Below, in pieces: positions 1-6,522 of a DNA stretch of 8,252 nt (position 1 is its first letter; every line of letters starts with the position of its first letter). The translations under genes were made by a program, and so were the position numbers. This stretch comes from Candidatus Eiseniibacteriota bacterium (lineage in GTDB: Bacteria > JAFGKV01), in assembly GCA_025453925.1 (NCBI GenBank), contig JALOPK010000137.1, forward strand, positions 1-8,252. The letters run 5' to 3'. A model generated the notes under the pieces. That model did not search any database. It was not told the DNA's origin and saw nothing but the letters and a program-made list of their open reading frames with translations.

Positions 1-1
1 C

Positions 2-562
2 CGTCCAGGCGTGGGCGAACTGGCGCCCATCACCGTGGCGAACACGGCCCCTCCAACTCTGGTCAGTTACTATCCCAACTACCAGAGCAGGGCGTGGGAG
101 TGCGTCTACCTCGATCCGAAGGAGAGCCCGGGAGTCAGAAGCCTCGAGGCCGCAATTGCACGGCTGGCGGCCCTGTGTCGGTCACAGGGCCGGAGGGCCG
201 GTGTGCTCTACTTCCCCATCAAGCAGACTATCCATCCGCCCAGTCCGGATGACCAGGAGCCGTGGGTGGCGTTCCTGAAGCGAACTCTTCCTTGGATCGA
301 ACCGGAAGGGTGGGACCGGGAGAAGATCGTGACGGCCGGTAGATTACTCCTGGAGGGCGACCGAAGGCTGGAGGCCCACCTCGCATCGGTGTGTGATTCA
401 CTCGGGGTCTTGTTCCACTCGACTATCCCCGCCCTCGAGCGTGAGGTCCAGACCTCCCGCAGCCTGACCTACTACCGGTTCGACACCCACTGGAACTCCC
501 GCGGCAACGCGGCCGTGGGAAGAGATGTTGCCGCATGGATCGACAGCATCTGGGAAGGCTGA
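2..562 (+). CDS. SGNH/AlgX-like hydrolase or O-acetyltransferase, C-terminal part (5' end outside window)
   Basis: This is probably the C-terminal part of an SGNH-superfamily protein of the AlgX/AlgJ/DltD-like type. Such enzymes de-acetylate or O-acetylate cell-surface polysaccharides in the periplasm. The frame is open from base 2, so the GTG at 11 is probably internal and the true start lies upstream. Counting from that GTG (183 residues), two blocks fit the family. A hydrophobic strand ending in Pro-x-Lys lies around residues 64-71 (VLYFPIK). The catalytic-type motif is FDTHWNSRG at 157-165, where D158 and H160 would be the Asp/His of the SGNH triad, followed by an amphipathic C-terminal helix. 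The nucleophile Ser block expected near the N-terminus is not visible and should lie off the window edge. The gene converges on the minus-strand block, so it is a separate transcription unit. Family assignment is moderately sure; substrate is unknown. Confidence 0.72.
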   Translation, partial: RPGVGELAPITVANTAPPTLVSYYPNYQSRAWECVYLDPKESPGVRSLEAAIARLAALCRSQGRRAGVLYFPIKQTIHPPSPDDQEPWVAFLKRTLPWIEPEGWDREKIVTAGRLLLEGDRRLEAHLASVCDSLGVLFHSTIPALEREVQTSRSLTYYRFDTHWNSRGNAAVGRDVAAWIDSIWEG

Positions 563-753
563 CCCGGAGTACTCCCTCGTTCCTGTCTACCGCTTGGGGC
601 ATTCCCACGGCACCCGAGGGCATGGCCTCAGTGGTGACTCGCTGGGCTTCCTCGTGCCCGGGCTACTCGGGCTACTACCCGCAGGGTGATCTCTCTCCTG
701 ACCCTCCCGCGGCGGCGAGGCCTCGGCCGGCGACCGCGGGCCGGCGGGGGCGC
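563..753. other. Convergent intergenic region
   Basis: This 191-nt gap separates the plus-strand SGNH-like gene from the minus-strand secreted-protein gene. I see no gene-like frame in it. It holds a tandem 9-bp direct repeat (CGGGCTACT twice, 659-676) and a GC-rich hairpin at 721-750. A transcription end is expected here from both sides. Confidence 0.6.
721..750. terminator. Candidate GC-rich hairpin between convergent genes
   Basis: GCCGGC at 726-731 and GCCGGC at 740-745 form a perfect 6-bp stem with an 8-nt loop. One G/G mismatch outside this is followed by four more possible pairs (CCTC with GGGG, one of them a wobble). It starts 4 nt past the stop codon of the minus-strand secreted-protein gene. 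There is no T-run on either strand, so it is not a classic intrinsic terminator; its role is inferred from position. Confidence 0.35.
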
Positions 754-3510
754 CTATCGGAGGATGATCAGCTCGCGGGGCGCCGCGGCGCCGGCTCGGC
801 ACACGTAGCTTCCCGCCGGCAGGGCCGACATGTCCATGACCACGCGGCTCAGCGAGGAGGCGCCGACAAGTAGAGCCGACGCCACCTCCCTCCCCGCGGC
901 GTCGTACATTCGGAAGGGCACCGAGTGGGCCCCAGTGGGAGACCAGAAGGTCACTGTTGCCTTGTCGCGAACGGGGTTGGGATGCATCCCCAGCCGCGCC
1001 ACACGCACCAGGGGAGTCTCCGCATCGGGGGAGTCGACGATTCCCCGCATCCAGGCCAGACAGCGTGACAGCAGCACATGCCGCGGCATGAAGCCCTGGG
1101 GCTGACTGGGTAGCCCGACACCCTCCAGGCCGAATCCGAGCAGAATGCGCCGGCCGCCGCCACCCTCGAATCTGATTCCCGCGACCTGCCCGGGCCCGTA
1201 TGACACGAACGTGAACTGCTCGACCCCAGGCGCTGATCCGGGGATCAGGATATCCTGCGAGCGCTGATTGTTGGCAGAGCCGAAGCCCGCGGTGCCGATG
1301 TGCGCGTAGGTCGCATTGAACGGATCCTCGGGGTCCAGATCGAGGATGTGATCAAAGCTGTTGCCGCCGAACGTGACGGGGAACATGTCGGCGAAGAACG
1401 GCTCCGTCGCGCCATACTCCACGGCGTTCTGCCCGCTGAGCAGCACGAGACCGCCACCGCCGCAGAAGGCCCGAAGGGTATCCTGCTCGGCCGGCTCCAG
1501 CGAGTTCTCCGCGGCCTCTCCGGTCAGCCAGATGACGGGCACCGACGGGAACTCGATAAGGTCCGAAGCCGCGGGAACACCGGCCGTCCACCGGTCCCAC
1601 CGCCGCGCCTCCAGCGCGAGGGAATCGCACGAGTCAAGGATGTAGCCCTCGATATCATCGCCATCGTCATCGTCCACCAGAACCACGTCGGCGATCCGGT
1701 CGAACACGATGAGCTCCTCCACCGACGTGCTGCCGACCGTGAGCGTCTCGGTCAGTTCGGGATATGGCAGCCTGGGGAGCACGCTGAGGGCGTACGAACC
1801 TCCCGGCAGGTCGAGGCGCCAACTGCCGTCGGCGGGGTCGGCCCATGTGGAGTCGTAGGGAGCGGGCAGTTGCCCGTCGCCCAGGTAGGCCGCCGCAACG
1901 TGACCCGGGATCGACCCGCCGGTGAGTGCCGAGAGCAGCCTTCCCTGCACACTCACCACGGGCAGAACATCGACGCTCAGCGACAGCGTGTCGTTCAGTG
2001 CGTTCACATCGCCCGTGCAGATGCTCGAGGCCTCCACATCGTGCGCCCCCGCTGCCGCGAGCGGCCAGACTGTTTCCACCGCAACGTTTTCTCCCTGCCC
2101 CACCGGGCCTGACCAGGCGACGGCGAGCTGGGCCCCGGCGGGGTCGACCAGCGCAACCGTCATGTGCGCATCACTCTGAGGGTTCCGGCCGAAGTTGGCG
2201 AACGTGCACTGCACGAGGAGCGAGTCACCGGCATGGAACGGCGGGCGGACCGCCTCGACCGAGAGCCGGAGTACGCCGACGTCCGTGTCGGGAAGATAGG
2301 CGCTGAGATTGTGCACGCCCATGAGCCACAGATAGGTGGACACCCATGTCATGTCTTCCGTTGGCGGATCCTGCGTGGTTGCCATGATGCCGCCATCATC
2401 GTCGGTGTCGTAGGAAAGGAGCGTGTCGGTCAACGCCTGGAAGTTGGCCCCGTATTGGCCGTTGTCGCTCAGCACATACATCGCGTGGTGGGCGTTGGCA
2501 TACGCCACGTTCCAGGAGTTGTCCCAATCGTAGCCGTCATCGGGAGCATTGCGCCACGGCTGAAAGGTGTCCACCAGGGGGCCGTATTCCTCAATCCAGG
2601 CGGTCCCCTGCTGCGGATCGGCGCGGAACTCTGAAGTGCAGACGCCCCACACCGCCGTTCCCGACGACATCGCCCACCGTTCTTCGCTCAACCTCGTCTG
2701 AGGATCGGCCTCGATCCACTCCCTCACCCGAGCGCCCATCCCGGCCGCGGTGTCCATCAGAGCGGCGCTCCCGACGGCCTCGCCGTAGAGATAGAGGTTC
2801 CCGGCCATCCACCCGGTGACGAACGGATTGATCCAGCGGGAGGATCCGGGAGCCGAGAAGGACATCGGATGCGCGACCATGTAGGCGGCGCAGGTGTCCG
2901 CATAGGCGGCGTGTGAAGCGTCCCCGTAGGCATCCTGGTAGGACGTCGTTGCCCAGAGACCCCAGGCGCAGTTGTGGTTGCGGTAGTAATCGTCCCCGGG
3001 ATCGCCTTCCTCCCGCCAGGCCGGGTAGCGCCAGCAGTAGCTCCATGCCCGCCGGATGTTCTCCCCGTAGCTCATCGTGTCGCCGAAGACCTGTGCGTAC
3101 TTGCTCCACGCAATGATGGCCTCAAGTGTATTGTCGGTCTGGATGACATCCGCCAACTCGCCTGCCTCGGCTTCGATCATGCCGCCGAAGTCCGGGCTTC
3201 CGGCGTCGTCTTCCTGCCATGCCTGGAGGAACGCGGCGATCTGACGGAGTTCGAAGAAGTAGTTGTAGTTCGTGGCGAACGCGTAGTCGCGCCCGCTCGG
3301 GCGGGCAATGGCGACGGACTGATTCACGTCCTCGCTCGGGCGGTAGCCCATGTCGCGGCCGCCCCTCAGCGACCATTCCAAGGGCGGAGTGGCGCCCGCT
3401 CCGCCGGGGTACGCGACCAGCAACGCGGCAAGGCCCGCGGCGCAGGCCCCGATGGACGCACGACGCAGAGCATTCATGTCGAGACTGATTCCGCCAGCGT
3501 GAGTGGGCAT
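754..3510 (-). CDS. Large secreted multidomain protein with C-terminal FlgD-Ig/T9SS-type sorting domain
   Basis: The 918-residue product looks exported; no enzymatic function can be assigned. Residues 1-40 are a signal peptide (Arg pair at 16-17, hydrophobic core 18-34, likely cleavage after Ala-Gly-Ala at 38-40). Residues about 45-405 are Trp/Tyr-rich and helical, with a YDTDDDGGI block at 367-375, resembling an alpha/alpha-toroid domain of the glycoside-hydrolase or cyclase kind. Residues about 410-515 look like a CARDB adhesion domain, about 519-603 like a carboxypeptidase-regulatory-like beta domain. Residues 608-825 open with VVLVDDDDGDD and contain a GGGGLVLLSGQ block (684-694), as in GATase/ThuA-like modules of secreted proteins. 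Residues 838-918 (GMHPNPVRDKATVTF, then MYDAAGREV, ending RELIILR) match FlgD-Ig/T9SS type A sorting tails. The ATG at 3510 is chosen because AGGAGGGAG lies just upstream; the ATG at 3477 has only a weak site. The likely role is a surface or extracellular binding or degradative protein. Confidence 0.85.
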   Translation of the reverse strand: MPTHAGGISLDMNALRRASIGACAAGLAALLVAYPGGAGATPPLEWSLRGGRDMGYRPSEDVNQSVAIARPSGRDYAFATNYNYFFELRQIAAFLQAWQEDDAGSPDFGGMIEAEAGELADVIQTDNTLEAIIAWSKYAQVFGDTMSYGENIRRAWSYCWRYPAWREEGDPGDDYYRNHNCAWGLWATTSYQDAYGDASHAAYADTCAAYMVAHPMSFSAPGSSRWINPFVTGWMAGNLYLYGEAVGSAALMDTAAGMGARVREWIEADPQTRLSEERWAMSSGTAVWGVCTSEFRADPQQGTAWIEEYGPLVDTFQPWRNAPDDGYDWDNSWNVAYANAHHAMYVLSDNGQYGANFQALTDTLLSYDTDDDGGIMATTQDPPTEDMTWVSTYLWLMGVHNLSAYLPDTDVGVLRLSVEAVRPPFHAGDSLLVQCTFANFGRNPQSDAHMTVALVDPAGAQLAVAWSGPVGQGENVAVETVWPLAAAGAHDVEASSICTGDVNALNDTLSLSVDVLPVVSVQGRLLSALTGGSIPGHVAAAYLGDGQLPAPYDSTWADPADGSWRLDLPGGSYALSVLPRLPYPELTETLTVGSTSVEELIVFDRIADVVLVDDDDGDDIEGYILDSCDSLALEARRWDRWTAGVPAASDLIEFPSVPVIWLTGEAAENSLEPAEQDTLRAFCGGGGLVLLSGQNAVEYGATEPFFADMFPVTFGGNSFDHILDLDPEDPFNATYAHIGTAGFGSANNQRSQDILIPGSAPGVEQFTFVSYGPGQVAGIRFEGGGGRRILLGFGLEGVGLPSQPQGFMPRHVLLSRCLAWMRGIVDSPDAETPLVRVARLGMHPNPVRDKATVTFWSPTGAHSVPFRMYDAAGREVASALLVGASSLSRVVMDMSALPAGSYVCRAGAAAPRELIILR

Positions 3511-3516
3511 GATTCA

Positions 3517-3525
3517 CTCCCTCCT
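3517..3525 (-). promoter_or_regulatory. Strong ribosome binding site of the secreted-protein gene
   Basis: On the minus strand the sequence reads AGGAGGGAG, with AGGAGG ending 9 nt before the ATG at 3510. It decides the start in favour of 3510 over the in-frame ATG at 3477, giving the signal peptide a longer polar n-region. Confidence 0.75.
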
Positions 3526-3580
3526 GAGCCGCTCGCCGGACGTGCCGGCAGACCTCTTGCCTGTGACTCTTGCCGCCGTG

Positions 3581-3614
3581 GGCGTCGGGCCCGGCACCTG
3601 CCGCGACCGACGCC
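3581..3614 (-). terminator. Two-tier hairpin after the band 7 gene
   Basis: GGCGTCGG (3581-3588) and CCGACGCC (3607-3614) pair perfectly over 8 bp. Inside, CGGC and GCCG around an ACCT loop add a 4-bp inner stem, separated by a small internal loop. In the minus-strand direction it begins 8 nt after the band 7 stop codon. No T-run follows, so it could be a Rho-dependent or processing hairpin rather than an intrinsic terminator. Confidence 0.45.
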
Positions 3615-3622
3615 AGGGCCGC

Positions 3623-4435
3623 TTACTGTCCAAGGATCAGCGGAAGCCCGTCCTTCCCCGCACCGACGACCACGATCTTGGTGTTCGGGCTGGCCGCCAA
3701 CTCCTTGGTGGCCTCTATGCCCTTCCAGCGCAGGATCAACTCATTGAGTCCCTTGTTCACGATCGTCTGGTAGTCGGCGATACCCTGGGCCTCGATCCGC
3801 TTCCGGTCAGCCTCCTGCCGCTCCTTGTCCAGGACGAACCGCATCTGCTCTGCCTGTTGTTCGGCTTCCAGCTTCCGCTCGATGGCGGTCGCCAGAATGG
3901 CGGGAAGCGTGATGCTCCGTAGGAGGAGGTTCTCCGCGCGAATGCCGCGTTCCTGAAGCTGGGGTATAAGGATGGTTTTGATCTGGCTGGCGATGGTGTC
4001 CCGGGCAGAGGTGTACAGCGCCTTGGCGTCGTATCCGGAGGTGACGCCCCGCACGGTGGACCGAAGCAGGGGCTCCACGACAACATCGACGTAGCCAGGG
4101 CCGATGGTCTTGTAGACCACCGGAGCCTGTTCCGCCTCGAGGCCGTAGAGGAGGGAAACATCGATCTTGACGACCAGCCCCTCTTTGGACGGCACGTCCA
4201 GCACCTCCTTGGCCTCCTGTGTCCGGATCGAGAGCTTGTGGATCTTCGCCAAGGGGTTGATCAGGTGCAGGCCCGCGGGCACCGGCGACGACGATATCGT
4301 GCCAAAGAGGTCTTTCACTCCCACGTGGCCAGCCGGCACGACCACGAGGCCCCTGAACAGCACCGTGCCAACTATCACCACGATCACCCAGAGCAGTGCG
4401 CCCCTGAAAGCCAGTCTCGGTCCGTACTGTGTCAT
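3623..4435 (-). CDS. Prohibitin/band 7 (SPFH) family membrane protein
   Basis: The 270-residue product is a typical prohibitin-family protein, which assembles into large rings or microdomain scaffolds in the inner membrane and in known cases (HflK/HflC, mitochondrial prohibitins) binds and restrains membrane proteases. A short cytoplasmic N-terminus is followed by one hydrophobic anchor (about residues 12-32). The SPFH domain follows (about 30-180): VVVPAGHVGVKDLFGTI, then PAGLHLINPLAKI, are family hallmarks. A charged coiled-coil stretch covers about 180-218 (IERKLEAEQQAEQ onward), and the tail KIVVVGAGKDGLPLIL is characteristic of bacterial prohibitin homologues. Length is normal for the family. 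The start at 4435 has AAAGGA 7 nt upstream. It lies 85 nt downstream of the zinc-ribbon gene on the same strand. Family is near certain; the partner protease is not shown by the sequence. Confidence 0.93.
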   Translation of the reverse strand: MTQYGPRLAFRGALLWVIVVIVGTVLFRGLVVVPAGHVGVKDLFGTISSSPVPAGLHLINPLAKIHKLSIRTQEAKEVLDVPSKEGLVVKIDVSLLYGLEAEQAPVVYKTIGPGYVDVVVEPLLRSTVRGVTSGYDAKALYTSARDTIASQIKTILIPQLQERGIRAENLLLRSITLPAILATAIERKLEAEQQAEQMRFVLDKERQEADRKRIEAQGIADYQTIVNKGLNELILRWKGIEATKELAASPNTKIVVVGAGKDGLPLILGQ

Positions 4436-4442
4436 GATGGTT

Positions 4443-4448
4443 TCCTTT
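4443..4448 (-). promoter_or_regulatory. Ribosome binding site of the band 7 gene
   Basis: The minus strand reads AAAGGA 7 nt before the ATG at 4435, a good Shine-Dalgarno site that supports this start. Confidence 0.6.
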
Positions 4449-4455
4449 CAGTGAT

Positions 4456-4471
4456 CCCCCATCCAAGGGGG
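4456..4471 (-). other. Short G/C hairpin upstream of the band 7 gene
   Basis: CCCCC (4456-4460) and GGGGG (4467-4471) flank a 6-nt spacer, giving a 5-bp stem in the 85-nt gap between the zinc-ribbon gene and the band 7 gene. It sits 20 nt before the band 7 start codon. No T-run follows. It may be a weak stop or stabilising element for the upstream transcript; a role is not established. Confidence 0.3.
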
Positions 4472-4520
4472 CAAGTGAGATGCCGTCACAGGCGTACTCC
4501 ACCCGGCGGCTTCAAACTCA

Positions 4521-5072
4521 TCAGGGACGTTCCGGCGTAGGTGGAGCATGCGGTGTTGCCAGACCCGTGCGCTCCAACCAACGCGCCATCCTGTCGACCA
4601 ATTCCGGATCGGCTCCCCCTCCGCTGACGGCGTGGGGCGCGAGAGCTGCCCCGCCTACGGCGTACATCAGCGACACGGCGAGGCCACCGACCGCCAGAAA
4701 CACGGCAACCGCCATCCCTCCGAAAGCGGCGACTCCGAGTGCGAGGCCGCCGATGGCCACGATGCCCGCGCTCACCCCTCCGAAGGTCAATCCTCCCAGC
4801 GCAACACCCCCCAACGCGACGACGCCGACGGCAACACTCCCGATGGCGAGGATGCCCCGCGCCACCCTCACGCGACCCGTCAGCGGATCGAGACCCTGCG
4901 CGACGTGAACCAGCGGCCACCCGAAGACCGAGGCCCTTGACCGGTACTCCAGACCAAACTCCGCCCCGGTACGCAAACGGGTGTCTCCCCCAGCAGAAAC
5001 GGCGGCTCCGCAGGAGGGGCAGCGGATTGCACTGTCGGGCATCATCGTCGAACAGACGGAGCAGGCTCTCAT
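4521..5072 (-). CDS. Zinc-ribbon protein with hydrophobic glycine pentad repeats
   Basis: The 183-residue protein has no function I can name. Residues 4-21 form a zinc ribbon, Cys-x2-Cys-x10-Cys-x2-Cys (C4, C7, C18, C21). Residues 43-72 carry the conserved-looking segment YRSRASVFGWPLVHVAQG followed by LDPLTGRVRVARG, which I have seen preceding such repeats in environmental proteins, though I recall no family name. Residues 73-144 are a repeat of G-x-h-A-h pentads with no charged residue. The tail (145-183) is soluble and helical (DPELVDRMARWLER). Starts possible are ATG 5072 and TTG 5093; I prefer the ATG, which places the zinc ribbon at the very N-terminus, although no Shine-Dalgarno site is visible. 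It follows pmbA by 64 nt. The repeat region could be a membrane-inserted segment or a beta-solenoid; see the repeat entry. That this is a real gene is well supported by the Cys pattern and repeat. Confidence 0.85.
   Translation of the reverse strand: MRACSVCSTMMPDSAIRCPSCGAAVSAGGDTRLRTGAEFGLEYRSRASVFGWPLVHVAQGLDPLTGRVRVARGILAIGSVAVGVVALGGVALGGLTFGGVSAGIVAIGGLALGVAAFGGMAVAVFLAVGGLAVSLMYAVGGAALAPHAVSGGGADPELVDRMARWLERTGLATPHAPPTPERP
4641..4856 (-). repeat. Protein-level pentad repeat, about 14 units of 15 nt
   Basis: Codons 73-144 of the zinc-ribbon gene encode pentads of the form G-x-(V/L/I)-A-(hydrophobic). Gly falls exactly every five residues at 73, 78, 83, 88, 93, 98, 103, 108, 113 and 118. 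After two single-residue insertions the pattern resumes at 129 and 140. The DNA units differ in wobble positions, so the repeat is kept at protein level rather than being a recent tandem duplication. Confidence 0.8.
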
Positions 5073-5140
5073 GCTTGGAGACCGGGAAGACAAGGCCCAA
5101 CGCCGGCCTGGGCACGGAAGCAGCGCGGCTCCGCCCTCAT
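5069..5140 (-). CDS. Possible 23-codon bridging ORF between pmbA and the zinc-ribbon gene
   Basis: An ATG at 5140 overlaps the pmbA stop as ATGA (5137-5140). The frame runs 23 codons and ends in a TGA that overlaps the ATG of the zinc-ribbon gene, again as ATGA (5069-5072). The peptide begins MRAEPRCFRAQAG. There is no strong Shine-Dalgarno site before either ATG, so a translational relay by termination-reinitiation is conceivable. The peptide itself has no recognisable motif and the arrangement may be chance; treat it as a candidate coupling element rather than a functional peptide. Confidence 0.25.
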   Translation of the reverse strand: MRAEPRCFRAQAGVGPCLPGLQA

Positions 5141-6510
5141 GTTCCCGACACCGCCATCTCGGCGATCCGGAAGGTCGGCGTGGCGATGGTTCCCGTCACC
5201 CGCAGGTCATTGCCGACCATGTCCACGGCGGCCAGCATCTCACGGATCGTTCCCGCGACGGTGATCCCCCGCACGGGGTGTGCGCGCGCACCCTTCTCGA
5301 TCCAGATGCCCATGGCGGCGGAGGAGAAAACGTCGTTGGCGGGCGAGAGGTTGAGCCACCAACCGGAGAGGTTCGTGACCAGAAGGCCTCGATCCGTCGC
5401 CGCGATGATCGCCTCGGGATCGAGGCTCCCGGGTTCCATGAGCAGGTTCGAGATCCCCACCTCGGGCGCCGCGGCATAAGAATCCCGAACCGCGTGTCCC
5501 CCCGGCTCGACACCGAGCTTCGATGCGCTCACCCGGTCGCTGAGGTACCCGTTGAGGATACCCTTGCCCACCAAGACCTGATCACGGGTGGGAGTCCCTT
5601 CGGCATCGAATGAACGGTGGTCGGGGCCGCGGAGGTCGTGAGGCAGATCGCTGATGGTCACGAGCGGCGAGGCGACGGCGGATCCGACTCGACCCGCGAG
5701 ATACGATCGCTGGAGCACCACCTGGTCGGCGCGAAGCGCCTGCGTCAGCCAGACCATCAACGTCCACCCCATCCAAGGCGGGAAGATCACCGGCACCCTG
5801 CACGACGGGACCTGGCGCGCGCCGAGGAGCATCGCGGCACGCTCACCCGCGGTGGTGCCCACCCAGGCAGGCTCGGGGAGCCTGCTTCTCGCGGGGACCC
5901 CGACGTAGCACGATCCGGTGGTCTGCTGGCCATCCCGTTCGGCAATGGCTTCTGCTTCGATGGTGATACCGCAAAACGGCTCCGCGAGGGCCAATCCGCG
6001 AGAGTTGGCGAACGCGACGAAAGCGTCGCGCTGGGTCCATTTGACGGACACCGGTTCGGTGACCCCCGGCACCGATGCCATGTTTCGCTCCACCTCCACG
6101 AGCCAGGAGGCCTTCTCGCCCAGCGGCTGACGCGCCAGCTCCGGGTCCTGGGGCGCGTGGGCCTTCACTGAAACCAAAGGAGCGAGACTGAGCGGGTCGG
6201 CGGCGGGGGGAACGCTTCGCGCGATCTCGATGGCCTTTGCCGCCAAGCCCTTCAGTGCCGCGGGTGACAGATCAGTGGTGTGCACCAACGCCTGGCGGCG
6301 GTCGAGCTGCACCCTGAGACCAAGCCCCCTGGTCAGGGCCTGCTGCAGGTGTTCGACCGTTCCACGGCGCACTTCGAGCTGCAGTTCCGAAGCCGTGCGC
6401 GCGTACGCATCAGAGGCATCTGCGCCCGCCGAGCGAGCCGCTTCCACGGCGCGGGAAGCTGCCTCCGCCGCCGGCTGGCTGTCGTGGAGACGGGGAGATG
6501 CGCCGGTCAT
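5137..6510 (-). CDS. pmbA: PmbA/TldE, non-catalytic partner of the TldD/E metallopeptidase
   Basis: The 457-residue product is the TldE/PmbA subunit. In E. coli it forms a heterodimer with TldD that clips unfolded peptides, matures microcin B17 and degrades the antitoxin CcdA. The fold's segments are in order: an N-terminal domain (residues 1-110, EVRRGTVEHLQQALTRGLGLRV at 46-67), a central strand-rich part, VPVIFPPWMGWTL at 239-251 where TldD has its zinc helix, then RSFDAEGTP (299-307), GILNGYLSDRVSASKLG (317-333), and GITVAGTIREM to the end. No HExxxH is present, as expected for TldE. The ATG at 6510 is chosen over the upstream in-frame start at 6606 because it overlaps the tldD stop as ATGA and has GGGAGGT 5 nt upstream. 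The chosen N-terminus (MTGASPRLHDSQ) has no Tat or Sec signal, and neither does the longer alternative, unlike its TldD partner. Confidence 0.93.
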   Translation of the reverse strand: MTGASPRLHDSQPAAEAASRAVEAARSAGADASDAYARTASELQLEVRRGTVEHLQQALTRGLGLRVQLDRRQALVHTTDLSPAALKGLAAKAIEIARSVPPAADPLSLAPLVSVKAHAPQDPELARQPLGEKASWLVEVERNMASVPGVTEPVSVKWTQRDAFVAFANSRGLALAEPFCGITIEAEAIAERDGQQTTGSCYVGVPARSRLPEPAWVGTTAGERAAMLLGARQVPSCRVPVIFPPWMGWTLMVWLTQALRADQVVLQRSYLAGRVGSAVASPLVTISDLPHDLRGPDHRSFDAEGTPTRDQVLVGKGILNGYLSDRVSASKLGVEPGGHAVRDSYAAAPEVGISNLLMEPGSLDPEAIIAATDRGLLVTNLSGWWLNLSPANDVFSSAAMGIWIEKGARAHPVRGITVAGTIREMLAAVDMVGNDLRVTGTIATPTFRIAEMAVSGT

Positions 6511-6522
6511 GCCGTACCTCCC
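6507..6522 (-). promoter_or_regulatory. tldD/pmbA translational coupling site (ATGA overlap plus ribosome binding site)
   Basis: The tldD TGA and the pmbA ATG share ATGA at 6507-6510. The Shine-Dalgarno GGGAGGT (6516-6522, minus strand) lies inside the last tldD codons, 5 nt before the ATG. This arrangement favours equal synthesis of the two subunits. Confidence 0.8.

Noticed and set aside
754-996. Calling the C-terminal domain proof of a type IX secretion system
   Set aside because: The FlgD-Ig-like tail resembles T9SS type A sorting domains, but similar tails occur in phyla where T9SS is not established, and no T9SS component is present in the window.
1300-2112. Long plus-strand open frame (270 codons) opposite the secreted-protein gene
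   Set aside because: It is antisense to a gene with a signal peptide, recognisable modules and a strong ribosome binding site. Its translation is Arg/His-rich and low in family-like motifs, as expected of a GC-rich shadow frame.
2974-3747. Plus-strand open frame (257 codons) spanning the secreted-protein start and the band 7 end
   Set aside because: It runs across two confidently identified minus-strand genes and the hairpin between them, and its product has no recognisable domain.
4486-4521. 11-codon ORF overlapping the zinc-ribbon stop as TGATG
   Set aside because: It ends well before the band 7 gene, which has its own ribosome binding site, so it offers no coupling role. It also shows that short ORFs starting at stop codons occur by chance here.
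4486-5115. Minus-strand frame (209 codons) overlapping the zinc-ribbon gene
   Set aside because: Its translation is Arg-rich and patternless, while the overlapping frame has a zinc ribbon and a precise pentad repeat.
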